53,098 nt of DNA from Patescibacteria group bacterium UBA1370 (lineage in GTDB: Bacteria > Patescibacteriota > Microgenomatia > UBA1400 > PJMF01). Location of the stretch: the NCBI GenBank assembly GCA_002306315.1, contig DBRK01000035.1, positions 1 to 53,098 of the forward strand, written 5' to 3'. Positions 16,795 through 25,204 of this stretch are shown piece by piece. The notes under the pieces are model-generated. The model saw only the letters and a list, made by a program, of their open reading frames with translations, made no database searches and was not told the DNA's origin. Made by a program: the position numbers and the translations under genes. Each line of letters starts with the position of its first letter. The first letter of the stretch is position 1.

Positions 16795-17897
16795 TGAGCT
16801 TCCTTGACCATACATACGCAATTGTCCTAGCCGGAGGCGGCGGCACTCGTCTTTGGCCAAAATCACGCAAACAGTCGCCAAAACAGTTTTTACGCTTGAT
16901 AGGCAAAGATACCTTGCTCCAGGTAACCGTATCTAGAATCAATAAGCTTGTCCCCTCCGAGCGGATTATTATCGTTACCAACCAACTTTATCGTGATGAG
17001 GTAGTCAGCCTACTGCCAGAGGTGCCGAGCGATAACATTATCGCCGAACCGGAAAAGCGCGATACTGCACTTGCCATGCTGACTGGCGCGCTCTATGCCC
17101 GAAGCAAAGATCCTGAGGCAGTGGTCATCAACTGCGCCAGCGACCACGTGGTCACTAATGAGTCTGAATTCATCCGGGTAATGAAAGCAGCCGCCGAGGT
17201 AGCCAATGACAACGACTATCTGGTGGCAGTGGGCATTACCCCAACCTTTCCGTCCACAGGTTTTGGCTATATCAAAATCGGCGATGACCTGAAAAAACTT
17301 GACCGAGGCCTTTCACTCTTCAAAGTCGAAAGCTTCACTGAAAAACCTAATGAGGCAACGGCCAGAGCTTTCATCTCCACCGGCAAGTACTTCTGGAACG
17401 CTAATATGTACGTCTGGAGAGCTAAAGTTCTAGTTGAAGCGTTCCAAAAACATCATCCGGAGCTGTTGGAATCAGCCAACAAATTGCTCGACCTCAAAGG
17501 TGAGGACTTCATCGGCCATCTTCCTGACGTCTACAAGGACGCCCAAGCTATTTCGATTGACTATGCTATTTCAGAAAAAGCAGACAACCTGGTGCTCATT
17601 CCGGGCGACTTTGGCTGGAATGACGTCGGTGATTGGAGGGTGGTCTATGACCTGGAAACCAAGGATTTGTCGGGAAATGTGGTCCTTGGCGAGGGCTCAG
17701 AGGTGCACGCGCTTTCTATCGAATCCCACAACAATCTTATTCATACCAATGGCAGATTGGTGGCGCTGGTAGGCATCAATGACCTGGTCGTCATCGACAC
17801 CGATGAAATCCTGATGATTTGCCCGAAAAATAAAACTCAGGAAGTAAAACGCCTGGTTGATAGACTTAAGGAAGAAAAGAGACAAGAATACCTCTGA
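16794..17897 (+). CDS. manC: Mannose-1-phosphate guanylyltransferase
   Basis: Makes GDP-mannose from mannose-1-phosphate and GTP. The 367-residue protein has the nucleotidyltransferase signature GGGGTRLWP at about residues 14-22, followed by the KQFLRL segment. A metal/nucleotide SDH is near residue 117, and FTEKP near residue 182 is the sugar-phosphate site. Only the catalytic domain and a short left-handed beta-helix-like C-terminus are present, so the phosphomannose isomerase domain of long ManC proteins is missing. It overlaps the upstream GT4 stop by one base. It supplies GDP-mannose for the island's glycosyltransferases. A GDP-mannose-type pyrophosphorylase is secure; a different hexose-1-phosphate is less likely. 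Confidence 0.9.
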   Translation: MSFLDHTYAIVLAGGGGTRLWPKSRKQSPKQFLRLIGKDTLLQVTVSRINKLVPSERIIIVTNQLYRDEVVSLLPEVPSDNIIAEPEKRDTALAMLTGALYARSKDPEAVVINCASDHVVTNESEFIRVMKAAAEVANDNDYLVAVGITPTFPSTGFGYIKIGDDLKKLDRGLSLFKVESFTEKPNEATARAFISTGKYFWNANMYVWRAKVLVEAFQKHHPELLESANKLLDLKGEDFIGHLPDVYKDAQAISIDYAISEKADNLVLIPGDFGWNDVGDWRVVYDLETKDLSGNVVLGEGSEVHALSIESHNNLIHTNGRLVALVGINDLVVIDTDEILMICPKNKTQEVKRLVDRLKEEKRQEYL

Positions 17898-17906
17898 GCG
17901 CTATGG

Positions 17907-17912
17907 TATATT
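17907..17912 (+). promoter_or_regulatory. Extended -10 promoter for sugar transferase gene
   Basis: TATATT preceded by TGG (extended -10) lies 27 nt upstream of the ATG at 17940, giving a short leader of about 21 nt. No convincing -35 was found. Confidence 0.4.
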
Positions 17913-17939
17913 GAACTCTAGTTTTCACAAGCAACTACC

Positions 17940-18560
17940 ATGAATTACGACCAGCAAAAACGACTTCTAGATATTTTTGTGGCCAGTATCCTCTTTGTCC
18001 TTTTCCTGCCTATCTGGATTATTGTGCCGATCTTGATTTATTTTGATTCCGGCTTGCCAATTATTTTTAAGCATAAGCGAGTAGGCAAGGACGGCAAGGA
18101 GTTTTATCTCTTCAAATTCCGGTCCATGGTTAGGGATGCTGACGATCTTCTCCACAAACACGACAAGAAATTGTTGAAGAAATTTAAAGAAAACGACTGG
18201 AAAATCGAGAATGATCCGCGTATTACCAGGCTTGGCAAAGCCCTGCGCTCCCTGACTATCGATGAGTTCCCGCAGCTTTATAATGTCCTGATTGGGGAGA
18301 TGAGCATGGTCGGGCCGCGGGCTTACGTTAAAAAAGAATTAGAAGAACAGACTCGCAAATATCCAGAAACCAGAGGATTCGTCGACGCCATAAAATCTGT
18401 CAAACCCGGCATCACCGGCCCCTGGCAAACCAGTGGCCGCAATGAAATTCCTTTTGCGCAACGTGCAGCCATGGACGCTGATTACGCAGCTAACAGATCA
18501 ATCTGGAAAGATATTCAGATCCTCCTGAAGACACCCAAAGCTATGATCTCCAAGTGGTAA
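17940..18560 (+). CDS. Monotopic phosphoglycosyl transferase (PglC/WcaJ C-terminal type)
   Basis: Probably starts glycan assembly by moving a sugar-1-phosphate from a nucleotide sugar to undecaprenyl phosphate. The 206-residue protein is the minimal catalytic form. A hydrophobic re-entrant helix spans about residues 10-35, then comes FKFRSMV, and the catalytic Asp-Glu pair is D108/E109 in TIDEFPQ. GEMSMVGPRA and the PGITGPWQTSGR segment complete the family signature. It lacks the N-terminal membrane domain of WcaJ/WbaP. It lies between manC and the DUF4012 gene. The first sugar cannot be told from sequence. Confidence 0.9.
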   Translation: MNYDQQKRLLDIFVASILFVLFLPIWIIVPILIYFDSGLPIIFKHKRVGKDGKEFYLFKFRSMVRDADDLLHKHDKKLLKKFKENDWKIENDPRITRLGKALRSLTIDEFPQLYNVLIGEMSMVGPRAYVKKELEEQTRKYPETRGFVDAIKSVKPGITGPWQTSGRNEIPFAQRAAMDADYAANRSIWKDIQILLKTPKAMISKW

Positions 18561-18577
18561 ACATTCTCAATTGGTCG

Positions 18578-18607
18578 TTCACGCAGCTATGCTAATTTTG
18601 GTATACT
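18578..18607 (+). promoter_or_regulatory. Promoter of DUF4012 gene
   Basis: TTCACG (18578-18583), an 18-bp spacer, then TGG and TATACT (18602-18607). The -10 ends 9 nt before the ATG at 18617, so the leader would be only a few bases. Confidence 0.5.
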
Positions 18608-18616
18608 AATTCTCTC

Positions 18617-20596
18617 ATGTTTGATTTTTCAAAAGTCACTATCCCGTTTAGAAAAAAGCCAAATACAGAGGATGATCACACCTCAGTGGTAACTCAGGAG
18701 CAACCTGAAAAACCATGTCTACCTTGGTACCGCCGCCTCAAGCGCTGGCAAATTGGCTTGATATTAGCCAGTGTTTCCCTGCTGGCTTCTCTGGCCACCC
18801 TTGGGGTTTTTACTTATTTCGTAGTTATGGACCTCAGGGTGCAGGCTCAGACAGCCAGAGCCACAGCCACGGAGGCTTACACCACTTTTAAAAGCCAGGA
18901 TTTGCCAAAAACCGAAGAAAGTCTGCTCAGCTTGGATGATCAACTGAAAACCATTGATACCACCTATCACAAGCTGTCAATTTATCGCTATGTGCCCTTT
19001 GTCCGCCGCTATTATCTTGACGGCGAACACGTCTTGAACGCCGCAGCAGCAGGGTTATCAGCCGGCAAAAAATCCCTGGCTGCCATCACTCCATACGCCG
19101 ATGTCCTCGGATTTACGGGAGAAGGCAGTTTTGAGGGCGGCACCACAGAAGACCGGGTAAAAGTTATTCTGGAAACATTGGACAAAGTCTCCCCCATTCT
19201 TGACGAGATCACAGCTGATTTGCAGACCGTAGAATCCGAGCTGGCAGAGATTAATCCCGAGGACTATCCGGAAAATCTCCGTGGCATACCTGCTCGCAGC
19301 TATGTGCTTCACGCGCATGAACTCAGCCAAGGAGCTGTTTCTGCCGTCACCGAGTACCGTCCGGTGCTAACTGAGCTACCAAAGATTGCCGGCGGCAATG
19401 GTGAAACTAAAAAATACTTAATCCTTTTCCAAAATGACAATGAGCTCCGTCCTACGGGCGGTTTCCTAACAGCCTATGCCATTATAAATGTCACTGATGG
19501 CAAAGTAGAGGCCGTTCGTTCCGATGATATTTACGAACTTGATCAAAAATTCCGCAAACGGGAACCAATTCCGGAAAAACTGGGCAAATATCTGACCACT
19601 GAACGGCGGTGGAACTTGCGGGATATGAATATTTCTCCCGATTTTAAAGAATCAATGGATACATTTTTTACTCATTATGCTGATGTTCCCGGCGAACCCG
19701 CCGATGAAATCGATGGCATCATCGCCGTCGACACAGAGTTCCTGAAAAAGTTGCTTACGGTGCTAGGACCCGTACAGGTTCCAGGCTATGGAACTTTCAG
19801 CGCCGAAACAGATGCTCGCTGCGACTGTCCGCAAATTATTTATGTACTTTCCGAGATCATCACCCGTCCCACTCCATATCTGAGAGAGGACCGCAAGGGT
19901 ATTCTGGGACCGTTGATGCGGGCAATTTTAAGCAAAGCATACGCAGCACCCAAACAACAGTGGCCAGAACTATTCCGCAGCGGATTTGAAAGCATTGGCA
20001 ACCGTCATATCCAGTTCTATTTCCTGGACGAAAATGCGCAGCTGGCTGCAGAGGCTGCCAACGCCGCCGGAAGACTGGTGCCTGCCGAGGGATCTGATTT
20101 CTTGGCAGTGGTCAATGCCAACCTCGGCGGAGCCAAATCCAACCTATTTACCAGTTATGACATTACACAAACAGTTAGTGCACCAGAAAACGGATATGTA
20201 ACCAGGACAGTGGAAATTACTTATAAAAACAGCCGCAAAGCAGACAACTGCAATCTGGAAGCTGGGTTGTTGTGTCTGAATGCCACTTTGCGAGACTGGA
20301 CGCGGGTATACGTGCCAGCAGGCTCGGAATTGGTCGATGCCCAAGGCTTCACCCAGAGTCCGGAAACTTACGAAGAGAATGGTTTTACGGTCTTTGACGG
20401 CTTCTTTGTGCTCGAGCCTATGGCCCAGGCCAAATTAAAACTCACCTACCGGGTGCCATACCAAGATCCTAATTCCTACAAACTGAAAATCTGGAAGCAG
20501 GGTGGGGTGGATGCTTTTGAGACCATGATTGATGTCACGGGCGGACAGGAGAAACTGACAATTGCTGGCGACACCTTGTACGAAACCCCCTTCTAG
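18617..20596 (+). CDS. DUF4012 membrane-anchored extracellular protein
   Basis: A 659-residue protein with a short cytoplasmic N-terminus, one transmembrane helix (about residues 47-72), a helical region likely to form a coiled coil (about 75-235), and the DUF4012 domain. The domain starts near YLILFQNDNELRPTGGF (about residue 268), its hallmark. Four-cysteine context occurs as CDC near residue 403 and CNLEAGLLC near 546, possibly for disulfides. Members are found beside polysaccharide genes in Actinobacteria, Chloroflexi and CPR, and their function is not established. The neighbouring phosphoglycosyl transferase suggests a role in surface-glycan assembly or attachment; this is inference. Confidence 0.85.
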   Translation: MFDFSKVTIPFRKKPNTEDDHTSVVTQEQPEKPCLPWYRRLKRWQIGLILASVSLLASLATLGVFTYFVVMDLRVQAQTARATATEAYTTFKSQDLPKTEESLLSLDDQLKTIDTTYHKLSIYRYVPFVRRYYLDGEHVLNAAAAGLSAGKKSLAAITPYADVLGFTGEGSFEGGTTEDRVKVILETLDKVSPILDEITADLQTVESELAEINPEDYPENLRGIPARSYVLHAHELSQGAVSAVTEYRPVLTELPKIAGGNGETKKYLILFQNDNELRPTGGFLTAYAIINVTDGKVEAVRSDDIYELDQKFRKREPIPEKLGKYLTTERRWNLRDMNISPDFKESMDTFFTHYADVPGEPADEIDGIIAVDTEFLKKLLTVLGPVQVPGYGTFSAETDARCDCPQIIYVLSEIITRPTPYLREDRKGILGPLMRAILSKAYAAPKQQWPELFRSGFESIGNRHIQFYFLDENAQLAAEAANAAGRLVPAEGSDFLAVVNANLGGAKSNLFTSYDITQTVSAPENGYVTRTVEITYKNSRKADNCNLEAGLLCLNATLRDWTRVYVPAGSELVDAQGFTQSPETYEENGFTVFDGFFVLEPMAQAKLKLTYRVPYQDPNSYKLKIWKQGGVDAFETMIDVTGGQEKLTIAGDTLYETPF

Positions 20597-20612
20597 ACAA
20601 TACTTTCCCTGT

Positions 20613-20618
20613 TATACT
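20613..20618 (+). promoter_or_regulatory. Extended -10 promoter for recO
   Basis: TATACT preceded by TGT (extended -10) ends 8 nt before the recO ATG at 20627. This predicts a leaderless or nearly leaderless mRNA, since no Shine-Dalgarno can fit. Confidence 0.5.
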
Positions 20619-20626
20619 GTGGCTGC

Positions 20627-21175
20627 ATGAAAGCAAAAACATACACAATCTCCGGGATTGTCCTGAAACGCGTCAGCACCGGCGAAACCGACCGGATAGT
20701 GACTCTGTTGACCCAAGATCAAGGCAAAATTACCTGTATCGCCAAAGGAGTGCGCAAGCTAAATTCCTCCCGAAGCGCGGTTTTAGAACCGGGAAATTTT
20801 ATCAAAGCCTTCTTGGTTTCCACTAAATCTCTGCCAATCATGACTCAGGCAATTATCATTGAGGACTGTAATGGTATGGCTAATTCCTTGGCCAGCATTC
20901 GCGCCCTTTCACAATTGTTGGAAATTCTGGAAAAACTTTTTGTGGAAGAACAGCTTGATAATCAGACATATCGACTTGTGTTGCTTCTCCGCAAGCAAGT
21001 GATTACCAACAATGCCTCGCCCCAGATCATGCGCCGGCTTTTTGGCCAGCTTATTACCTTGCTTGGATACCAACATCCCGACGATTCCAAATACGACACC
21101 ATCAGCGACTACATCTCTGCTTTATCTGATAAACCGGTGCGCAGCTTTGAATATTTGCAGGTCAAAGGCAGCTAG
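20627..21175 (+). CDS. recO: DNA repair protein RecO (short form)
   Basis: Recombination mediator that helps load RecA on single-stranded DNA coated by SSB. The N-terminal OB fold is clear: YTISGIVLKRVSTGETDRIVTLLT, then GKITCIAKGVRK, SSRSAVLEPGN. The helical C-terminal part is short. The protein has 182 residues against about 240-255 in E. coli or Bacillus, and the usual zinc-finger cysteines are absent. It lies between the DUF4012 gene and the glycyl-tRNA synthetase gene; a recO-glyS neighbourhood is known in other bacteria. Family assignment is good; function with the shortened C-terminus is inferred. Confidence 0.87.
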   Translation: MKAKTYTISGIVLKRVSTGETDRIVTLLTQDQGKITCIAKGVRKLNSSRSAVLEPGNFIKAFLVSTKSLPIMTQAIIIEDCNGMANSLASIRALSQLLEILEKLFVEEQLDNQTYRLVLLLRKQVITNNASPQIMRRLFGQLITLLGYQHPDDSKYDTISDYISALSDKPVRSFEYLQVKGS

Positions 21176-21227
21176 AACAGTGAAAACAACATAACCCCTA
21201 ATGTGTTAAAATTGACATATTCGTTTT

Positions 21228-22646
21228 ATGTCTGAAAACCAAGCCCAACCCCCGCTGGAAGATATTGTCTCGCTCTGTAAAAGACGGGGTTTTGTTTTTC
21301 GTACCTCCGAAATTTATGGCGGTTTTGCCAATTCCTATGATTACGGTCCACTCGGAGCAGAACTCTTGCACAACATCCGCAACCTCTGGTGGCAGGAATT
21401 TGTCACCCTGCGGCCGGATATGGTCGGTATTGATTCGCAGATTCTTCAGCATCCGGAAACCTGGGTGGCCTCCGGGCATGTTGGCTCTTTTCACGATCCA
21501 CTAGTCGAAGACACAGTAACCCACAAGCGGTACCGGGCAGATCATGTCATTGAGGCTTGGGTGCAAAAAGCCAAAGAGGAAAACCCCGCAAGTTTTCAGG
21601 ATTTTTCCGTCGAAGACCTCAGCATTGAGGAGATGGAAGCTTTTCTGAGCGAAAATCAAGTCACCAGCCCTGATGGCAATCCTCTAACAGCTCCAAAAAC
21701 CTTTAATTTGCTGATGGAAACTGAACTCGGAGTTATTTCCGGTGAAAAATACAAGGTATATCTCCGCGGAGAAACAGCTCAAGGTATTTTTACTAATTTC
21801 CGGCAAATTCTGGACACAACCAGAGTTACTCTGCCTTTTGGCATCGGCCAGATTGGCAAAAGCTTCCGCAATGAGATCACCACCGGACAATTTGTCTTCC
21901 GGACCATCGAGTTTGAACAGGCAGAAATCGAGTACTTCTTCAACCCCGAAACTACCCACTGGCAGGAGTTATTCCAATCCTGGCAAGAGAGCATGTGGAA
22001 TTTTGTCACCAAAACCCTGGGTGTTAGGGAAGAAAACCTACAATGGCGGCAACACTCAGACAAGGAACGAAGTTTCTACAGCAAGGACACTTGGGATCTT
22101 GACTACCGCTTCCCATTTGGCTGGAAGGAATTGTGGGGCATTGCTTACAGGACTGATTACGATCTCAAGGCTCAGCAGACTCACTCCGGACAAAACCTGG
22201 AATACCGTGACCCGCACACTGGGGAAACTTTCCTGCCGCACGTTATCGAGCCGGCAGTCGGCATCAATCGCTTGCTGCTGATGGTGCTGACAGACGCCTA
22301 CTGGGTTGATCAAGAAAACAACCGAACAGTCTTGCGGTTGAGTCCACGGGCAGCGCCTTATAAGGCTGCTGTCTTTCCTTTGCTCAAGAATAAACCTGAG
22401 CTTGTCAGCAAAGCACAGGAGATCTTTGCGGGCTTGAGCCGGCAATTTCCGGTGGTTTGGGATGACCGCGGAAATATCGGTAAACGATATCTTTATCAAG
22501 ACGAAATCGGCACTCCTTTCTGTATCACCGTTGATTTTGAAACTCTGGAGAACGGCACCGTCACCCTCCGGCACCGGGATACCACCGAGCAAGAGCGGTT
22601 ACATGCAGACGAAGTTGCTGACTGGATAAAATCTCTCCTTCAGTAA
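21228..22646 (+). CDS. glyS: Glycyl-tRNA synthetase, dimeric (alpha2) type
   Basis: Class II synthetase that charges tRNA-Gly. The 472-residue protein starts with the type signature LCKRRGFVFRTSEIYGG followed by YDYGPLGAELL. Motif 2 is in GKSFRNEIT near residue 211, and motif 3 in EPAVGINRLLL near residue 342. A C-terminal anticodon-binding domain follows, including DDRGNIGKRYLYQDEIGTP. This is the single-chain GlyRS shared by eukaryotes, archaea and many bacteria, not the alpha2-beta2 form. No T-box was seen in the short upstream gap. A perfect 13-bp palindrome lies just after the stop. Confidence 0.94.
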   Translation: MSENQAQPPLEDIVSLCKRRGFVFRTSEIYGGFANSYDYGPLGAELLHNIRNLWWQEFVTLRPDMVGIDSQILQHPETWVASGHVGSFHDPLVEDTVTHKRYRADHVIEAWVQKAKEENPASFQDFSVEDLSIEEMEAFLSENQVTSPDGNPLTAPKTFNLLMETELGVISGEKYKVYLRGETAQGIFTNFRQILDTTRVTLPFGIGQIGKSFRNEITTGQFVFRTIEFEQAEIEYFFNPETTHWQELFQSWQESMWNFVTKTLGVREENLQWRQHSDKERSFYSKDTWDLDYRFPFGWKELWGIAYRTDYDLKAQQTHSGQNLEYRDPHTGETFLPHVIEPAVGINRLLLMVLTDAYWVDQENNRTVLRLSPRAAPYKAAVFPLLKNKPELVSKAQEIFAGLSRQFPVVWDDRGNIGKRYLYQDEIGTPFCITVDFETLENGTVTLRHRDTTEQERLHADEVADWIKSLLQ

Positions 22647-22650
22647 TATC

Positions 22651-22663
22651 CCTAATTATTAGG
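22651..22663. repeat. Perfect palindrome after glyS
   Basis: CCTAAT, one central T, then ATTAGG. It starts five bases after the glyS stop codon. It could be an operator-like site for the small downstream reading frame, or chance. It has no T tract and is too short to be a terminator. Confidence 0.35.
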
Positions 22664-22674
22664 CTATTTCGGCG

Positions 22675-22857
22675 GTGGCAATTGCTGGCTTCATTGTGTT
22701 GCCTGGTTGCGCTCTGGCACCAATCAACAGCTTGGTTGCTCATGAAACAAGGGGGTCGCGAAAACTTTTTGAGGCTGATAATTTAGCCAGGGAAGAAGGT
22801 TTTCCAGGCACATTAGCAGAGTTCAAAGCACAACAACAAATGAAACACCCTATTTAA
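22675..22857 (+). CDS. Possible small lipoprotein-like ORF
   Basis: A 60-codon frame starting at GTG, in the 256-nt gap between glyS and the next gene. The N-terminus is hydrophobic (AIAGFIVLPGCALAP) with a cysteine at residue 12 that resembles a lipobox, though the -2 proline is unusual. The rest is polar. The frame is open upstream only to a TAG at 22660, and no positively charged N-region or clear Shine-Dalgarno exists. It could be a short lipoprotein, a decayed gene remnant or chance. No family recognised. Confidence 0.25.
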   Translation: MAIAGFIVLPGCALAPINSLVAHETRGSRKLFEADNLAREEGFPGTLAEFKAQQQMKHPI

Positions 22858-22902
22858 TTGTTTTTGTTGCAATCTAACTCCAGACAAGCAATAATCTACA
22901 CT

Positions 22903-23703
22903 ATGAATAAAAAATTCCTCGCTATAGGCGGTGTTATCTTGGCCTTACTGATAGTTGGCGGCATCTTTGCCTACAACCAGTTCACCAAGCCCGCTGCCGA
23001 CACCCAAACCAACAATAAGAAAAAGATAGCTGAGCCGCTCAATGTTATCCCCGTGGCTGAGCGTCCCTATATGCAGATCTCACCTGTTGCAGATGGCAGA
23101 AATATCCAAATTATTGTCAAAGAAGTAAAAAAGCCTGCTGAAAGCGTTGACTATGAGTTGGAATATCAGGCTGGTACACTTTTGCAAGGTATTTTTGGCA
23201 CGCTGCAACTGAGTAATTTGCCTGCTAGCGTAACAGAATTGATGGGCAGCTGCAGTGCCGGGGGAGCTTGTGCCTACCACGAGGATGTTAAAGGCGGCAC
23301 TCTCCTAACCAGATTTTCCGGTCCGGAAAATTATGCTCTGAAATCTGACTGGAAATATATCGATAATTCAACCAGGGAAACAGAGTTCGCCTCCAAAGAC
23401 TCCAAATTCCAGCTCACCTCTGCCAGCCTGGCTAACCAGAGGTATCTGGTTATCTTCAACACTGCCGGCTATCCGGAGGGCTTGGAAGGAAACCCAGTCT
23501 CAGATCCTTATTCTTTGGCTGTATCCTCCGCGTTGAGCGGCAAGGGCACTCTCACCATGAGAGCAAATGAGGATGGCGAGCTAAAGATCATGGGTTGGAA
23601 TGGCAGCGAGTGGATCAACTTTGGCGGCGAGGTAAGTGCCGAGGATTCCAAGATGGTCTCAGCTGAAGTAGATTTGGTTGAACTCTATATTGTCGTCAAA
23701 TAA
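22903..23703 (+). CDS. Membrane-anchored extracytoplasmic protein of unknown function
   Basis: A 266-residue protein from ATG 22903; a TTG at 22858 gives a less likely longer form. MNKK is followed by a transmembrane or uncleaved signal helix (about residues 5-24), a Lys/Asn-rich linker (about 25-45), then a region with the alternating pattern of beta-strands. Two cysteines, C117 and C123, within a Gly-rich loop could form a disulfide outside the cell. The family is not recognised. TAATCT at 22892-22897 is a possible -10. A strong intrinsic terminator follows 20 nt after the stop and separates it from the dcw cluster. Confidence 0.75.
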   Translation: MNKKFLAIGGVILALLIVGGIFAYNQFTKPAADTQTNNKKKIAEPLNVIPVAERPYMQISPVADGRNIQIIVKEVKKPAESVDYELEYQAGTLLQGIFGTLQLSNLPASVTELMGSCSAGGACAYHEDVKGGTLLTRFSGPENYALKSDWKYIDNSTRETEFASKDSKFQLTSASLANQRYLVIFNTAGYPEGLEGNPVSDPYSLAVSSALSGKGTLTMRANEDGELKIMGWNGSEWINFGGEVSAEDSKMVSAEVDLVELYIVVK

Positions 23704-23723
23704 GAAGAACATTTGATTTTTTT

Positions 23724-23749
23724 AGGCCGGTCTCCTGACCGGCCTTTTT
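23724..23749 (+). terminator. Intrinsic terminator before the dcw cluster
   Basis: 9-bp stem (AGGCCGGTC / GACCGGCCT) with a 4-nt loop, followed by TTTTT. It ends the transcript of the anchored protein gene and insulates the division cluster. Confidence 0.85.
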
Positions 23750-23820
23750 ATTGCCCTTAAAATTCCCCTAATAAATATTTATAAGCTGTTTTGTCATAGT
23801 ACTTTCGGATATTGTGAGCC

Positions 23821-23849
23821 TTTACAAGTAAAATTATGCCTGGCATACT
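23821..23849 (+). promoter_or_regulatory. Promoter of the dcw cluster
   Basis: TTTACA (23821-23826), exactly 17 bp, then CATACT (23844-23849). Transcription would start near 23856, just before the two TGGGA boxes and 37 nt before the mraZ ATG. Confidence 0.6.
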
Positions 23850-23864
23850 TCATTTATTAACAAA

Positions 23865-23879
23865 TGGGATAAAATGGGA
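23865..23879 (+). promoter_or_regulatory. Putative MraZ-binding repeats
   Basis: Two identical TGGGA pentamers at 23865-23869 and 23875-23879, with a 5-nt spacer and so a 10-bp period, directly upstream of mraZ. This is the spacing described for MraZ operator repeats (TGGGN separated by 5 nt) in E. coli. They lie just downstream of the predicted start site, suited to autorepression. Confidence 0.7.
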
Positions 23880-23892
23880 AATAAGCTTATAA

Positions 23893-24324
23893 ATGTTCAT
23901 CGGGAAATATTATCACAAGTTGGAAAGCAATCGACGGCTTTCCTTACCGAAAAGTTTCCGCGATGGACATAGCGCCTGGGTCATAACCCGAGGACTGGAC
24001 GGCAGCTTATTTCTCTATACCGCAGAGGACTTCGAAACGGAAATAGCCAACTTCGAAGCCCGCACCTTCACAAAAAAAACCAACCGCGACTTCATCCGGC
24101 TAATGACTAATGAGGCGCAAATGCTGCAGGTCGACAGAAGTGGCCGAGTACAACTGCCCGAGTACTTGGCAAATCTGGCTGGCTTAAATAAAGAAGTGGT
24201 TGTTGTCGGCTCCCTAAAAAGAATTGAGATCTGGGACCAACAACGCTACCACGCCTACGTGGACACAATAGAAAGCCAAGCCGAAGAGATCGCAGAACGA
24301 CTCGAGGAAGACAAGGATGAATAA
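23893..24324 (+). CDS. mraZ: Transcriptional regulator MraZ
   Basis: DNA-binding AbrB/SpoVT-like protein that controls the division and cell-wall cluster. The 143-residue protein has two tandem MraZ repeats. The first contains KLESNRRLSLPKSFRD (about residues 9-24), and the second the same DxxGRVQLP pattern in VDRSGRVQLPEYL (about 79-91). The C-terminus is an acidic, Glu-rich helix. Its own promoter carries two TGGGA boxes with the right spacing, so autoregulation is likely. It overlaps rsmH by 8 nt. Confidence 0.95.
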   Translation: MFIGKYYHKLESNRRLSLPKSFRDGHSAWVITRGLDGSLFLYTAEDFETEIANFEARTFTKKTNRDFIRLMTNEAQMLQVDRSGRVQLPEYLANLAGLNKEVVVVGSLKRIEIWDQQRYHAYVDTIESQAEEIAERLEEDKDE

Positions 24325-25204
24325 CGCGCACGTGCCGGTGATGCTCTCCGAAGCCACTGAGGCTTTGCAGATCCACCCGAATGAATGGTATATCGATGCC
24401 ACCTTTGGGGGTGGCGGACATACCGGAGAAATCCTCAGGCAGGGAGGCAATGTCCTGGCATTTGACTGGGATCGTCCGGCAATTGAAGCTGGCAACAAGA
24501 AGTTTGCCGACCATATCAATCAAGGCAAGCTTGTTCTCATCAGAGAAAGTTTTGCCAAGCTGCATGATGAAACCACAAAGATGCAGACTGAACAAAAAGT
24601 CGGAAGAATTCAAGGAATCCTGTTCGATTTCGGGACCAGCACCGACCAGCTGCTATCAAGCGAACGAGGTTTCAGCTTCACCGGAGACGGCGAGCTGGAC
24701 ATGAGAATGGATGACCGGTTGGGAGTTCAAGCCAAAGACATTTTGGCGGTTGTGCCGGAAAAACAGCTCAGCGAGTTGTTTCTGGAAACCGGCGGCGAAC
24801 CACAGGCCAGGAAAATTGCCAAGGCAATTAAATCCAGCCCAGTGCCAATAACTACTACCGGCCAACTAGCCGAACTGGTGAAAAAAGTCAAAAAAGGCAG
24901 AACAGGCAAACTGCATCCCGCCACCAAGGTTTTCCAAGCCTTGCGGATTGCAGTAAACAGTGAGCTTGAACAGATTAGTTTAGCCTTGCCGCAGGCTTTG
25001 GATCTGCTGCAACCTGGAGGCAGTATTGTCACCATCGCTTTCCATGAAGGAGAGGACAGGATAGCCAAGCGCTATTTCCGGGAATGGGCTAAAACAGGCT
25101 TAGGAGAAGAGTCCGGGCCTTTCACCCCGGCGGATGGGGAAGTGCAGAAAAATCCGCGTGCCAGGAGCGCCAAGCTCCGCGTGTTTAGAAAGACAAATGA
25201 ATAA
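24317..25204 (+). CDS. rsmH: 16S rRNA (cytosine1402-N4)-methyltransferase RsmH
   Basis: SAM-dependent methyltransferase that modifies C1402 in the decoding site of 16S rRNA. The 295-residue protein has HVPVMLSEATEAL at the start, the SAM motif DATFGGGGHTGEIL at about residues 28-41, FDWDRPAI, and the HPATKVFQALRIAVN segment near residue 200 that is diagnostic for the family. The usual DLGVSS segment reads DFGTSTDQL. It overlaps mraZ by 8 nt and the ftsL-like gene by 8 nt, the classical dcw position. Confidence 0.95.
   Translation: MNNAHVPVMLSEATEALQIHPNEWYIDATFGGGGHTGEILRQGGNVLAFDWDRPAIEAGNKKFADHINQGKLVLIRESFAKLHDETTKMQTEQKVGRIQGILFDFGTSTDQLLSSERGFSFTGDGELDMRMDDRLGVQAKDILAVVPEKQLSELFLETGGEPQARKIAKAIKSSPVPITTTGQLAELVKKVKKGRTGKLHPATKVFQALRIAVNSELEQISLALPQALDLLQPGGSIVTIAFHEGEDRIAKRYFREWAKTGLGEESGPFTPADGEVQKNPRARSAKLRVFRKTNE

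Noticed and set aside
17142..17153. GACCACGTGGTC palindrome, considered as parS
   Set aside because: Only the CACGTG core matches parS, and it encodes the conserved SDHVV of the guanylyltransferase.
22056..22592. 178-codon minus-strand frame inside glyS
   Set aside because: It is antisense to well-conserved GlyRS motifs; the composition is that of a shadow frame.
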